Assembly: GCF_009467805.1 (NCBI RefSeq)
Contig: NZ_WIAY01000006.1
Location: forward strand, 124,001-188,000
Reading direction: 5' to 3'
Source of the DNA: Stenotrophomonas nematodicola
Lineage (GTDB): Bacteria; Pseudomonadota; Gammaproteobacteria; Xanthomonadales; Xanthomonadaceae
Length of the DNA stretch: 64,000 nt
Below the pieces are notes generated by a model. It made no database searches. It had not been told where the DNA came from and saw only the letters and a program-made list of their open reading frames with translations. Every line of letters begins with the position of its first letter. The stretch's first letter is position 1. Positions 44,407 through 54,172 of this stretch are shown piece by piece. The position numbers and the translations under genes were made by a program.

Positions 44407-44596
44407 GGCTGCTTCCTCCGGATAGAAGGAGGAAATTATGTGCAATGGACGCCAATGCCGCGTTAACCCACAACGCAGCCGACCTTTCGGAGACAAAAAG
44501 CACCGGCAGCCTCGGGGTAAGCGGCCTACATCCAATGACGCTGCGGCGTGCGCGTCGCGTGAGCCAGAGACCGTCCACTGCCTTAATGTGCGCCAT

Positions 44597-45559
44597 TCAG
44601 GCAGACCTGCGCGCCCTCTTGACCGGTGTCTTCTTGGGAGAAGCCTTCTTGAGGGAGGCCTTCTTGGCGGCCTTCTTTGGCGGCGCACGCCTTTCCTCCT
44701 CCTTTCCCGATTTTGCTTGAGCCTTGGAGGCCGTCTTTACGGGAACACTCTTGGCGGGCGTGCGCTTGTTCGTCTCCAGGCTTTTCTGCAAGAGAGACAT
44801 GAAATCAACCACGTTCGTGGCGGTGTCTTCTTGATGCGCGGGTTCTTCAAACTTGGTTGTGGCGCCTACATCTTTGACCCGCTTTTGAATGATTGCCGAA
44901 AGCCTTTCGCGGAACTCGTCGTGATAGTTGTCCGGGGCCCACTCGCTGGTCATCGAGTTGATCAACTGCTTAGCCATCTCCATTTCTTTGGGAGCGATCC
45001 TGTAATCACCCGTCTGTCCAGCCGGCAACTTGTAGTCATCCGGTGCTACCAATTCCTGAGGATATCGAAGCAGGATGAGGACCAAGGCGTCACCTTCAGG
45101 CATGACCGCGCACAGGTATTCGCGGGTGCGAATCACCACTCGGGCGATACCGACCTTTCCTGTGTCCCTCAGCGTTTCCCGAAGCAAGACATAGCCCTTC
45201 TCGGCCTTCTTTCCCGGGGCTAGGATGTAAGGCTTTTCGAAGAACCGCAGACCGATGCTGGATGCGTCGACGAACGCCTCTACGTCCACGGATTCGTGGG
45301 TCTCGGGGGCCGCAGCGGCAATGTCTTCCTTCTCCACGACAACGTAGCTTCCCTTGTCGTATTCAAAGGCCTTGACAATGTCCTTCCACGGTACTTCTTC
45401 GCCGGTGTCAGCGTTTACCCGCTCAAATCGAATCGGCTTCTTGTCTCGGGAGTCGAGCATCCGGAAGCTGAGATCAGTTCGGCGCTCCCCTGACATCAGC
45501 GATACCGGAATGTTGAGGAGACCAAACGACAGCGATCCACTCCAGATAGGCCTGGCCAT
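44597..45559 (-). CDS. ku: Ku protein (NHEJ end-binding)
   Basis: A 320-residue bacterial Ku starting ARPIWSGSLSFGLLNIPVSL, with RVNADTGEEVPWKDIVKAFEYDKGSYVVV and the ring-forming core through about residue 255. The C-terminal tail is Lys/Ala/Pro-rich (PPKKAAKKASLKKASPKKTP), which in other Ku proteins binds DNA and recruits LigD. Ku and LigD are separated by two small genes here. Ku homodimers hold broken DNA ends for LigD. Confidence 0.95.
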   Translation of the reverse strand: MARPIWSGSLSFGLLNIPVSLMSGERRTDLSFRMLDSRDKKPIRFERVNADTGEEVPWKDIVKAFEYDKGSYVVVEKEDIAAAAPETHESVDVEAFVDASSIGLRFFEKPYILAPGKKAEKGYVLLRETLRDTGKVGIARVVIRTREYLCAVMPEGDALVLILLRYPQELVAPDDYKLPAGQTGDYRIAPKEMEMAKQLINSMTSEWAPDNYHDEFRERLSAIIQKRVKDVGATTKFEEPAHQEDTATNVVDFMSLLQKSLETNKRTPAKSVPVKTASKAQAKSGKEEERRAPPKKAAKKASLKKASPKKTPVKRARRSA

Positions 45560-45646
45560 AGCAATCCTTGTGGCCGTGGTCCGGCCGTTCCCTCCTTCTA
45601 TCGCCCCTACCGTCGCGTATCCGTGAATGGTGCGCCAAGGCGTGGC

Positions 45647-46015
45647 TCACCGCAGAAACCAGCCTTGCCGAGAGGGCGGCAAGAGCGGGCGTTTGACTGG
45701 CCACTCCCGCCGACAGATCCTTGGAACGGACCACCTTCCTGAACTGTCGCGATCCACGTCCCAGTCATCGCTTTCCAAGGTCTCTTCCAAATCGCTTGAG
45801 CAGCTCACGGCTTGGTAGATGGCGTCTGCTACTGCCTCCATCTCGTGGTCAAACCAACGACAACCGTCGGGCGAGACCTTCGTCGGCCCGTCCCCTAGTC
45901 CCGGGAATCCGGGCACCAACTCCTGAAGATGCTCCGCCGCGTCACGCACCGTAAGACAGCGAAAACCCCTCATTGAGGCCCAGATCTCAAGTCGACGCAC
46001 GATGGCAGGAGTCAT
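45647..46015 (-). CDS. Small unknown protein, copy 1 of a second two-copy family
   Basis: A 122-residue protein starting MTPAIVRRLEIWASMRGFRCLTV, then AAEHLQELVPGFPGL and GCRWFDHEMEAVADAIYQA. It aligns along most of its length with the protein at 55981 (MTPGALSAMAHWAALPSFRHLTV, QQLQEILPHY, GYRWFGNEMEALADAIHRA). No family recognised. It lies upstream of the Ku gene on the same strand. Confidence 0.6.
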   Translation of the reverse strand: MTPAIVRRLEIWASMRGFRCLTVRDAAEHLQELVPGFPGLGDGPTKVSPDGCRWFDHEMEAVADAIYQAVSCSSDLEETLESDDWDVDRDSSGRWSVPRICRREWPVKRPLLPPSRQGWFLR

Positions 46016-46231
46016 GACCCGGCCCTCATTTCGCTCAGGAGTTCAGCCTCGTTCCTCGGCTGTCACAGTCAGGCGATAGCAATGTAAAAAAAACCTTAAT
46101 TCGCGGTTTGGTGCTGTGAACCGTGACGTGGCGCACACGGACCTGAACTATTGAGGTTCTTGCCCTTTCTTTGCCATAACGCTCACCAAGCGAAGACGAG
46201 AGAGTTCCTATGGTCCTGCCACCACCCCTCG

Positions 46232-46672
46232 ATGAATGAGCAAATGGGAAACGTCTTTTTTAACCGGGTTGCTTGCAGCGTTTCCAAGGCTTCCGGATCG
46301 CTGAGTGCATTTGTAGCCGCCTTGGGTGTTGTCGTCGTATGGGCAGGGAGCGGCCCGCTGTTTCGTTTCAACAACACTTGGCAGCTGGTCATCAATACGG
46401 GCACGACGATCGTAACGTTCCTGATGGTTTTCCTGATCCAACACACCCAAAACGCAGACACTGCGGCCATTCATATCAAGCTTGACGAATTGATCCGCGT
46501 CACGCACAACGCGAACGACGAACTGCTCAATCTGGAGGAAATGGACCAAGACAGGTTGGAGGAGATCCGCCAGCGTTACGAGCAGCTCGCAAAGACCGCC
46601 GCTCACCTGAAGGCCAAGAAAGACCGCTGCATGCCTGGGGCGTGCGAGGAAGAGGAACCCGCCGGTGTGTAG
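46232..46672 (+). CDS. Low-affinity iron permease-like small membrane protein
   Basis: The start MNEQMGNVFF (46232) is chosen because an earlier ATG adds 27 residues of unconvincing sequence. The 146 residues have two hydrophobic helices (LSAFVAALGVVVVWAGSG, WQLVINTGTTIVTFLMVFLI) and QHTQNADTAAIHIKLDELI, typical of the low-affinity iron permease family (PF04120). The C-terminal part is coiled-coil. Iron transport in bacterial members is unproven. Confidence 0.82.
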   Translation: MNEQMGNVFFNRVACSVSKASGSLSAFVAALGVVVVWAGSGPLFRFNNTWQLVINTGTTIVTFLMVFLIQHTQNADTAAIHIKLDELIRVTHNANDELLNLEEMDQDRLEEIRQRYEQLAKTAAHLKAKKDRCMPGACEEEEPAGV

Positions 46673-46752
46673 TACCCCTTCACGCCAACCCGATCGAAAC
46701 TAACGTCGCGAAGCATAGCGTCTAACACCCACCCACTCTAGGAACCGCTGAC

Positions 46753-47665
<913 letters not shown>

Positions 47666-47673
47666 TCATAAAA

Positions 47674-47700
47674 GGTGGCGGCACGGTGTCGCCTTTCCTC
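47674..47700 (+). terminator. Hairpin terminator
   Basis: GGCGGCAC (47677-47684) pairs with GTGTCGCC (47686-47693) with one G-T pair, and is followed by TTTCCTC. It lies just after the stop of the disordered protein gene. Confidence 0.6.
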
Positions 47701-47777
47701 AAAGCCACGGCGCCCCTACGCGCAGCGGATTCAACACCCTGCGGCCTAGCAACCGCACTATTTGGGCAGCACCGGTC

Positions 47778-48416
47778 ATGTGGAAGAGAAACGGATTATC
47801 GATAGTTTTGCTTTTTCTGCTCCTGTGCTTCCTGGCGGGACAGGTCTGGACCGGTTTCTTGGCGCACAATGAGGAGTTGCGAGAGGCGCACAGGCCGCTT
47901 TTGGGCCTGTGGCAGTATCTGCACAGTGGTCACTTCGTCAGCGCTACCTTTGAGAATTGGGAAAGCGAGTTCTTGCAGATGGGGATGTATGTGCTTCTGA
48001 CCGTCACCCTTCGCCAAAAGGGATCAGCAGAGTCTCGGCCCTTGTCGCCCGATGAGGAGGAGGAGCGTGTAGAGGACGGACCTACGCCGTGGCCGGTTCG
48101 TCGTGGGGGCGTGTGGAAGGCGCTGTATGGCCATTCCTTGGCGATCGCCTTTGGCCTCCTATTTGTTATGAGCTTCTCTCTTCACTTGGCCGGCAGCTGG
48201 CGCGCGGAAGTTGACGAAATGCTGTCCAAAGGACTCCCTGCTCCGACATGCTGGGAGCACCTTTGGAGCAGCAGCTTTTGGTTTGAGTCGTTCCAAAACT
48301 GGCAGAGCGAGTTCCTCGCCGTGTTGTCGCTGGTGATATTGACGATCTTCCTCCGTCAGAAGGACTCGCCTCAGTCCAAGCCCATGGCCGCACCCCACAG
48401 CCAAACGGGCGATTGA
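47778..48416 (+). CDS. DUF6766 membrane protein
   Basis: The ATG at 47778 gives 212 residues. The protein has two repeated halves: a membrane helix (LSIVLLFLLLCFLAGQVWTG), GHFVSATFENWESEFLQMGMY, then a second helix (GLLFVMSFSLHLAGSW) and SSFWFESFQNWQSEFLAVLS. The doubled ENWESEF/QNWQSEF motif and FLRQKDSPQSKP end fit DUF6766. Function unknown; common in stress clusters. Confidence 0.82.
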   Translation: MWKRNGLSIVLLFLLLCFLAGQVWTGFLAHNEELREAHRPLLGLWQYLHSGHFVSATFENWESEFLQMGMYVLLTVTLRQKGSAESRPLSPDEEEERVEDGPTPWPVRRGGVWKALYGHSLAIAFGLLFVMSFSLHLAGSWRAEVDEMLSKGLPAPTCWEHLWSSSFWFESFQNWQSEFLAVLSLVILTIFLRQKDSPQSKPMAAPHSQTGD

Positions 48417-48433
48417 ACGACTTAGGAACCCCC

Positions 48434-48979
48434 ATGAAGAAGCCGATGCCCGCCCTGCTGATCGTTGACATGTTTAGCCGATTTGATTTCCCCGAGGCGG
48501 ACCTGATCCAGGACAGCGCTCTGAGCGCCGCAAAGGCTATCGCCCGGCTTCGACAGCGCTTCAAAGACGAAGAGAAGCCGGTCATCTACGCCAATGACAA
48601 CTTTGCAAATTGGCAGATGGATTTCAAAGAACTGGTCCAAGAGTGCTTGGTCACGGACGGCATCTCCGCGAAAATTGCGACGCTGCTCCGTCCCAGCGCG
48701 GATGACTACTTTGTTCTGAAGCCCAAGCACTCCGCGTTTCTCGCAACCCCCTTAGCTGTCCTTCTCGCGAAGTTGGGATGCAATCAGTTGGTGGTGTGCG
48801 GGATGGCCGCAGACTCCTGTATAGCCTCGACCTGCTTTGACAGCAATTCCCGAGAATACGAGACTGTTCTTGTTCCCGAGGCCGTCGCCGGAATAGGAGC
48901 CAGGAAGGCCAGAGCGCTGCAGCTGCTCGAAGATGCTCAGGCAGCGAGGCTCGTGCCGATAGAGCGCTACCTCCGCTAG
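48434..48979 (+). CDS. Isochorismatase-family cysteine hydrolase
   Basis: The ATG (48434) with AGGA upstream gives 181 residues; a TTG further upstream is possible. The fold shows LLIVDMFSRFDF (catalytic Asp), KPKHSAFLATPLAVLL (Lys), and VVCGMAADSCIASTCFDS with the nucleophilic Cys. Such enzymes hydrolyse amides or ureas (for example nicotinamide or biuret); the substrate cannot be predicted. Confidence 0.9.
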   Translation: MKKPMPALLIVDMFSRFDFPEADLIQDSALSAAKAIARLRQRFKDEEKPVIYANDNFANWQMDFKELVQECLVTDGISAKIATLLRPSADDYFVLKPKHSAFLATPLAVLLAKLGCNQLVVCGMAADSCIASTCFDSNSREYETVLVPEAVAGIGARKARALQLLEDAQAARLVPIERYLR

Positions 48980-49166
48980 GACCAAGGCACGTTGCCGGCG
49001 AATGCCCGTTGCCGGCGATCCAGGCAGGCTTGGACCGAGGGGCCTCCGCCAGCCGGGGAGAACATCTGCCCCTCATCTCCTGACAGCTCCGTCTTCCTTT
49101 GAAGGAGGCGCTTGATGGGGACTGCAACAGGTGGCACATTTTCTCCTACCTTATAGGAGCAGACCG

Positions 49167-49598
49167 TTGGAGTTCGAAGAAGAACAGCTTGAATTGATGG
49201 CTGACCTCAGCATGGTGGCGCAAGGGTTCCGGCCCTCCCCGTCACGATCGATGGAGCTCGTGGCGGCGGGCTTGGTGTGGGTGCTCATCGCCAAACCACC
49301 GCAGCATGGCCTCACAGGCTTGGGCAAAACGAGGTTAGTGTCCCTCGTGTGCGACGGATCCCGCCTTGACCCTACCGAACTGGCCGCGGTCGCAGAGCGC
49401 CTTACGCCTTCTGTCACTGACTTTGCTGCGGGGACGGCCTTCTTGGATGAGCTCGAATCCCAAGCCAGATCTGGTCAAAAGCTGCTCCCCAGCTTGGAGC
49501 AGGGCACTTTCTTGCTCTGGCTGCTCGCTGAGATGCCCAGCACTGCGTCGGCCCCCGCCCCACCTTCTGATTCTCATTGCGAAGAGCCCCTGACCTGA
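49167..49598 (+). CDS. Unknown protein, 143 residues
   Basis: The start is taken as TTG 49167, because AGGAG lies seven bases upstream (49156-49160). Sequence EFEEEQLELMADLSMVAQGF, a hydrophobic stretch (ELVAAGLVWVLIA), and ALSS-free C-terminal helices (LLPSLEQGTFLLWLLAEMP). No known family. It precedes the response regulator gene by 60 bases. Confidence 0.55.
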   Translation: MEFEEEQLELMADLSMVAQGFRPSPSRSMELVAAGLVWVLIAKPPQHGLTGLGKTRLVSLVCDGSRLDPTELAAVAERLTPSVTDFAAGTAFLDELESQARSGQKLLPSLEQGTFLLWLLAEMPSTASAPAPPSDSHCEEPLT

Positions 49599-49657
49599 CC
49601 CTTCCTGGACGATGACCGGGTCTGCTAGCGTGGCAATCCCTATGGAGGAACACTGAA

Positions 49658-50305
49658 GTGGACATGGTCTGGACCCCGCCCGAGGGAAAGCAATTCGGCA
49701 ATCTTGTGCTGGCCGACGAGCACACCCTGGTCGCAGAAGGGATAGCGAAGTTGCTGGAAGATAGCTTTTCGAGGGTCTCGATTGCATCAACGGCCGACCG
49801 CTTCCGAGAGGTTGTCCGCAATGTCCGCCCGAGCCTGGTCATCACAGACCTCTACCTGCCAGGCTCCGGCTGCATCGAGCTGATGGAGGGAATACTGCAG
49901 GAGCAACGAGCACCAGCTTTCATGTTCCTTCCTGCAGAGGCTGACTCAGATACTGTAGCGAGGGCGATGGCGGCCGGCGCGAAGGGATTCCTCCATCGGC
50001 GCTGCGGAAGCCAAGAGCTGTTCCGAGCGATCGATTGCGTCATGGGCGGCTGCACGTATGTGGCTGCAAGCTTGCTTGTCTCGCCGGCCGGTGCGCCCAA
50101 AAGGCGAAAGGCGATGCTAACCACCAAGCAGCTACAGGTCTTGGAGCACGTGGCCTTGGGCATGAGGGCGCAGGAGGTCGCGCAAAGGCTTCACCTTTCC
50201 ACCCGGACTGTGGAATCGCACAAGCGCGCGATCATGCGCCAACTTGATGTACGCAGCTCTTTGGAAATGGTGCGGGTAGCACGGGATGAGGGAATTCTCG
50301 CGTAG
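49658..50305 (+). CDS. NarL/FixJ-family response regulator
   Basis: GTG start with GGAGGA upstream; 215 residues. The receiver has the acidic pair (LADEH, Asp20/Glu21), phospho-Asp64 in ITDLYLP and Lys109 in GAKGF. The conserved Thr/Ser site is unclear (FLPAEAD), so signalling may be atypical. A LuxR HTH follows (LTTKQLQVLEHVALGMRAQEVA, LSTRTVESHK). No histidine kinase gene is adjacent, hence an orphan regulator. Confidence 0.88.
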   Translation: MDMVWTPPEGKQFGNLVLADEHTLVAEGIAKLLEDSFSRVSIASTADRFREVVRNVRPSLVITDLYLPGSGCIELMEGILQEQRAPAFMFLPAEADSDTVARAMAAGAKGFLHRRCGSQELFRAIDCVMGGCTYVAASLLVSPAGAPKRRKAMLTTKQLQVLEHVALGMRAQEVAQRLHLSTRTVESHKRAIMRQLDVRSSLEMVRVARDEGILA

Positions 50306-50318
50306 GAGCTTTTGAGCA

Positions 50319-50349
50319 TAAAAAAAGGCCCGACACAGACGGTCGAGCC
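50319..50349 (-). terminator. Intrinsic terminator of the Gln-rich protein gene
   Basis: On the minus strand GGCTCGAC (50349-50342) pairs with GTCGGGCC (50334-50327), with one G-T pair, and is followed by a run of T. It may also end the response regulator gene's transcript from the other side. Confidence 0.7.
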
Positions 50350-50373
50350 CTGACACCATCAGGCAAGGAGAAC

Positions 50374-50553
50374 TTACTCTTCCTCGTCTTTGCTGCCCTG
50401 CTCGCCCGAACGCTCGCGTTTGTCGTTCTGGTCCTGCTGCTGCTGCCCCTGGCGCTGGGTGTCACGATCCTGTTGCCCCTGCTGCCCCGGCTGGTTCTGC
50501 TGGCCCGGCTGGTTCTGACCCGGATTCGGACTCTGCTGATTCTGATTTCCCAT
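50374..50553 (-). CDS. Gln/Asn-rich low-complexity small protein, 59 residues
   Basis: Encoded on the minus strand from ATG 50553, with GGAG seven bases upstream. The product is made of Gln, Asn, Pro, Gly, Asp and Arg (GNQNQQSPNPGQNQPGQQ, then DKRERSGEQGSKDEEE). It has no hydrophobic core and is probably disordered. A good RBS and its own terminator show that it is a real gene. Related short stress proteins are known, but I cannot name a family. Confidence 0.7.
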   Translation of the reverse strand: MGNQNQQSPNPGQNQPGQQNQPGQQGQQDRDTQRQGQQQQDQNDKRERSGEQGSKDEEE

Positions 50554-50695
50554 GATCGTTCTCCACGTTCGGCGTCACCATGAAGCCGATGGGCCCACCG
50601 TACTACTCAAATGGTTAGGACACCGTGGCGTTCACCGTCGCCGCCTAGACGCGCCCGGCACTTTTTTGAACTGTTCACGTCCTCTCGTGGGACCC

Positions 50696-51142
50696 CTACC
50701 TAGTCGGCGGCGCGTCGACCGACCAGAACTCGTACAGCAGTCGCAGCGCTGGGTTCTTTTCTCCATCCTCTTCTAGGTAGGGATGACTGCGCTCGTTCCA
50801 TCGGGCGGCCTCAATGCGTTGGATCAAAGATGCATCGGCGTGCTGACACGCCATTGACCAGTTCCAAAAATAACGCTCGCTCACTTCTCCACTGAACAGC
50901 ACGCGGATATCGGCGTGGCGGCTCGACCTCTTGATGCGATCAAAAACAGAAGCGACGCCCTCGTCTGGGCCTTCAAGGTATTGAAGAAAGCTCGTGCCGT
51001 CATATAGCAACACCCCTGTGACATCGGCTATGCGGTTCTGAGCCGATGCATCAACGAGGATTGCTTCCAAGTCCGCGTTCTGGAGATCGGATGAGGAACG
51101 GCTCGCGTAAGCCAAGGCAAAGATTGGTGTACTGTCAGTCAT
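50696..51142 (-). CDS. BLUF-domain photoreceptor
   Basis: From ATG 51142 (three codons inside a longer frame) the protein has 148 residues. The BLUF fold is clear: FALAYASRSS with Tyr12, QNRIADVTGVLLYDG with Asn36, and SFLQYLEGP with the flavin-binding Gln54. FWNWSMACQ follows in the C-terminal part. BLUF proteins respond to blue light through a bound flavin. This is a short single-domain form; its output probably acts through a partner. The GAF-EAL protein at 51825 is a candidate. Confidence 0.92.
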   Translation of the reverse strand: MTDSTPIFALAYASRSSSDLQNADLEAILVDASAQNRIADVTGVLLYDGTSFLQYLEGPDEGVASVFDRIKRSSRHADIRVLFSGEVSERYFWNWSMACQHADASLIQRIEAARWNERSHPYLEEDGEKNPALRLLYEFWSVDAPPTR

Positions 51143-51321
51143 CAGCAACATGATATCGCAGGGATCGCAGACCTTGGACCCTCACTCTCTTGCACCGTCG
51201 ACGTCGCTGAATTGTTCACAGAAGAGCTATCCACGAATTGATCCTAGCGGCCAAATGTTGATCATATCCGTAGCCCGCGCGTTCGCGTGCTGGGACGGCC
51301 CATACGGGAGGACGTGTTGTC

Positions 51322-51600
51322 ATGTTGGTCACTGACAGATTTATCATCACGAACGTCACCGAGATCAAACGCTTGACTGCCAGCGAGCCAACGCATGAAA
51401 TGGGCTGGCAAGAAGCGATTTGGCTGGGCGCCGAGAGCATGGATGCGGAATGCCTGTCGTGCCATGGGCGGTGGCTTGCTGTGTCAACGGGCCCCTCCCA
51501 GTTCGAGCGGCACGATGGCGCCACAGTGGTGCGCTGTCCCAGGTGTGGCGCCACAGAGGCCGTTCTAGATCGGGCGCTCCGTGACGAGGCAACCCTCTAG
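51322..51600 (+). CDS. Small putative zinc-ribbon protein, paralogue of that at 39786
   Basis: ATG with GGAGG eleven bases upstream; 92 residues. Two CxxC pairs (AECLSC and RCPRCG) flank a Ser/Thr-rich stretch and mark a zinc ribbon. It resembles the product at 39786 in layout. It lies between the divergent BLUF gene and the GAF-EAL gene. Unknown function. Confidence 0.65.
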   Translation: MLVTDRFIITNVTEIKRLTASEPTHEMGWQEAIWLGAESMDAECLSCHGRWLAVSTGPSQFERHDGATVVRCPRCGATEAVLDRALRDEATL

Positions 51601-51824
51601 CTGGAGGGGTTTCGGTCGACCCGTTGTCCTTCCTCGCACACCGCTTGTGCGAAGAAGAAAAAGGACTCCGGAGATAACGCCCTGCGAGAGTCCGCGGAGG
51701 CTCGCTGTAGGTGGGCTGCAACCGAGCAGAACTTACCTGGAGTACGCCGTGTGATTTCATCGGATATGCTCCAAATTGGTGCTATAGATCTAATCCACCG
51801 TGGACTGAACGCAGCGCGACCGCT

Positions 51825-53624
51825 ATGAGCTTACCTATCACCGATGCCCAAGAACGGATGGCGGTCTTGGGAGCGATGCACGTCTTAGACTCGGAGTCCG
51901 GGCCTTCTCTAGACCGCATCACCTCACTGGCGGCGTTTGCCTTTGGGGCACCGGTTGCGTTCGTCTCGATACTTGAGTCAGACAAACAGCGCTTTATCTC
52001 TCGAATCGGCCTGCCCGTGGCGGAGACCGACATCAGAATGTCGATTTGCGCGCACGCGATTGCATGTAGGGATGTCATGGTTATTCCCGACTTGCTTGCA
52101 GATGAGCGCTTCAAGAGCAACCCTCTGGTGGTCGCCTCTCCGCACCTTCGGTTCTACGCGGGTGCACCGCTGGTCGCTAAGAATGGAGTAGCGATTGGAG
52201 CCATGTGCATCATGGACACCCGGGTCCGGGAATTTTCAGAAGCCGACCGCGCCCAGCTCTCCACGCTTGCCCAACTGGTGATTGGGCAGCTTGAACTGCG
52301 GAACATGTCAGGCCGCTTGGAGCCTGTCAGCGGCATACCGAATCGACACCAGTTCCAGATCGACTATGACGCCTTGGCCCAGCGACACAGCGGTCGGCGT
52401 ATGTTCGCGGTCTTGGTCGATGTGTTTGACATCCCGCGAGCGAACGAAGCCGGCCAAGCGTTGGGTATGCGTCCGCTGGAAGTATTGATTCGGCGGGCCG
52501 CTGTGAGACTCAAGCTCGCCTTGGAAGGCTTGGCCGACGTCTACCACGTCGGAGTCACGCGGTTTGCCTTCTTAGTGGAGTTTTCCAGCGCGGCGGAGAT
52601 GGAAGCGCTTGTGGATGAACTCCGGCAGCGAATGACCCGGCCACTAATGGCCGCTGCCGTTCCCATGTCCCCCCGCTTCCATGCAGGGGTGTGCGCGGTG
52701 ACACTGGGCGAAGACACCAGTGACGATGTCATTCGGAAGGTGCTGATAGGACTCCACCAATCGTTTGAAGCCCGACATCCTTTCGCGTGGTATTCGGAGC
52801 AGCGCGACACCAAAATGCGGCGTGGGTATCGCTTGGCGGCCGACGCCGAGCGAGGGCTTCGAAAAGACGAGTTCTATATGGTGTATCAGCCGAGGTATCG
52901 CGCCTCGGATCTCCAGCCCGTCTCGGCAGAGGCCCTGCTCCGGTGGACACATCCTCGGCTCGGCCCGGTGAGCCCAGGCGAGTTCATCCCGGTCTTCGAG
53001 CGAACTGCATTGATGCAAACGGTAACGCCGTGGGTGCTCGATGCAACGCTCGATCAACTTGCCGCGTGGAGGGGGGCAGGCCATTTCTTGGCGCTGTCCG
53101 TCAACCTTTCGGGTGCTGACTTGTCATCTGAAGATGCTTGGAATAGGCTGCGCGGCAAGCTTCACGCTCGATCGCTCCCGTTTGATTGCATTGAGATCGA
53201 AATCACGGAAGGCGAATGGCTGCGCGCGGACTCTGTCGCCGGACGCCAAATCAAAGCAATGGCCGAGGCCGGCATCAAGATTGCGATCGATGACTTTGGC
53301 AGCGGTTATAGCAATTTTGGTTATCTGTCTGATCTGCCCATCGATACCATCAAGATGGACAAGTCCCTCATCGATAACCTAGAAACCGACCCAAAGGCCA
53401 AGCCAAAGGTAACGGCCATCATCAACTTGGCGCGAGAGCTTGGCTACCGCACCGTGGCCGAGGGCGTGGAGACGCCCGCCCAGTTGCATTTCCTGCAGGC
53501 TCAAGGATGCGATCAGATCCAGGGTTACCTCCTATCTAAGCCGGTCAGCGCTGAGGCGCTGCTCAAAGTGTTTGATAGGGCTTTGGATGGGCGAGGCCCC
53601 CAGGCCTCCTCCGAGATCGCGTGA
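51825..53624 (+). CDS. GAF - degenerate GGDEF - EAL protein (c-di-GMP phosphodiesterase)
   Basis: ATG 51825 gives 599 residues. The N-terminal GAF domain (about 15-165) has MSICAHAI and HLRFYAGAPLV. The GGDEF-like domain has GVTRF where GGDEF is needed, so it is inactive. The EAL domain (from about 350) is complete: SAEALLRW, EIEITEGEWL, IDDFGSGYSNF, IKMDKSLI, VAEGVET and QGYLLSKP. It should degrade c-di-GMP, controlled by ligand or redox sensing in the GAF domain. The adjacent BLUF gene suggests light input. Confidence 0.9.
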   Translation: MSLPITDAQERMAVLGAMHVLDSESGPSLDRITSLAAFAFGAPVAFVSILESDKQRFISRIGLPVAETDIRMSICAHAIACRDVMVIPDLLADERFKSNPLVVASPHLRFYAGAPLVAKNGVAIGAMCIMDTRVREFSEADRAQLSTLAQLVIGQLELRNMSGRLEPVSGIPNRHQFQIDYDALAQRHSGRRMFAVLVDVFDIPRANEAGQALGMRPLEVLIRRAAVRLKLALEGLADVYHVGVTRFAFLVEFSSAAEMEALVDELRQRMTRPLMAAAVPMSPRFHAGVCAVTLGEDTSDDVIRKVLIGLHQSFEARHPFAWYSEQRDTKMRRGYRLAADAERGLRKDEFYMVYQPRYRASDLQPVSAEALLRWTHPRLGPVSPGEFIPVFERTALMQTVTPWVLDATLDQLAAWRGAGHFLALSVNLSGADLSSEDAWNRLRGKLHARSLPFDCIEIEITEGEWLRADSVAGRQIKAMAEAGIKIAIDDFGSGYSNFGYLSDLPIDTIKMDKSLIDNLETDPKAKPKVTAIINLARELGYRTVAEGVETPAQLHFLQAQGCDQIQGYLLSKPVSAEALLKVFDRALDGRGPQASSEIA

Positions 53625-53788
53625 GACCCTAAGGTGCGACGTTCGTGGTCTATGACGTGGAGGCGAGGGTCAACTCTCCCCCTGACCAGTCCGCCGGTGA
53701 CGCCAACGGAGCTCCACACGATCTCCAAGACCGCGGCTTGTCGGCCTCAGCGTCCCACTGGCCCGTCCGTGCGCTTTTACGTCAACGC

Positions 53789-54172
53789 CTAGATTTGTAA
53801 CGCTGGCATCGAAGGTGCTGAGGAGCGGGTCTGCTCATCGGCGCAGGCGGCCGCGCGTGCGGCTTTGGAAGCCTTGGGCTTCTTCGGCGCTCGGGTTGGG
53901 GTCGTCTCCTTTGTGGAGGCGACCAGCCGCGCTACCCGGTTGTGAGTGGCCGAGCCAGACGCTGAGCCGAAGCCGACAAAGAAGAGCCAGTAGCCATCCA
54001 AGCGTACGGCCACCTCCTCCATCCCAGGCGTTGAATCCACGATATCGCGCAGATGGTCCACCCATTCTGATGAGGGCTCCCGGTCCAGCTGGGCCACGAC
54101 GGCTACCTCGCCAGCGTCCAGATCCATCACTTCAATGCGGAGAACTTCGGGAGCAAGGGTGGCGGTTGCCAT
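53789..54172 (-). CDS. Small unknown protein, copy 2 of the family at 44128
   Basis: ATG 54172; 127 residues. The first 80 residues align with the 44128 product (VLRIEVMDLDAGEVAVVAQLD, WVDHLRDIVDSTPGMEEVAVRLDGYWLFFVG, HNRVARLVAS). The tail is Ala/Lys/Thr-rich (KKPKASKAARAAA), absent from copy 1, like a nucleic-acid-binding tail. Unknown function. Confidence 0.65.
   Translation of the reverse strand: MATATLAPEVLRIEVMDLDAGEVAVVAQLDREPSSEWVDHLRDIVDSTPGMEEVAVRLDGYWLFFVGFGSASGSATHNRVARLVASTKETTPTRAPKKPKASKAARAAACADEQTRSSAPSMPALQI

Noticed and set aside
48991..49018. 11-bp direct repeat (GTTGCCGGCGA) after the isochorismatase-like gene
   Set aside because: Two copies only with six bases between; no hairpin or link to a gene start, so too little to call a site.
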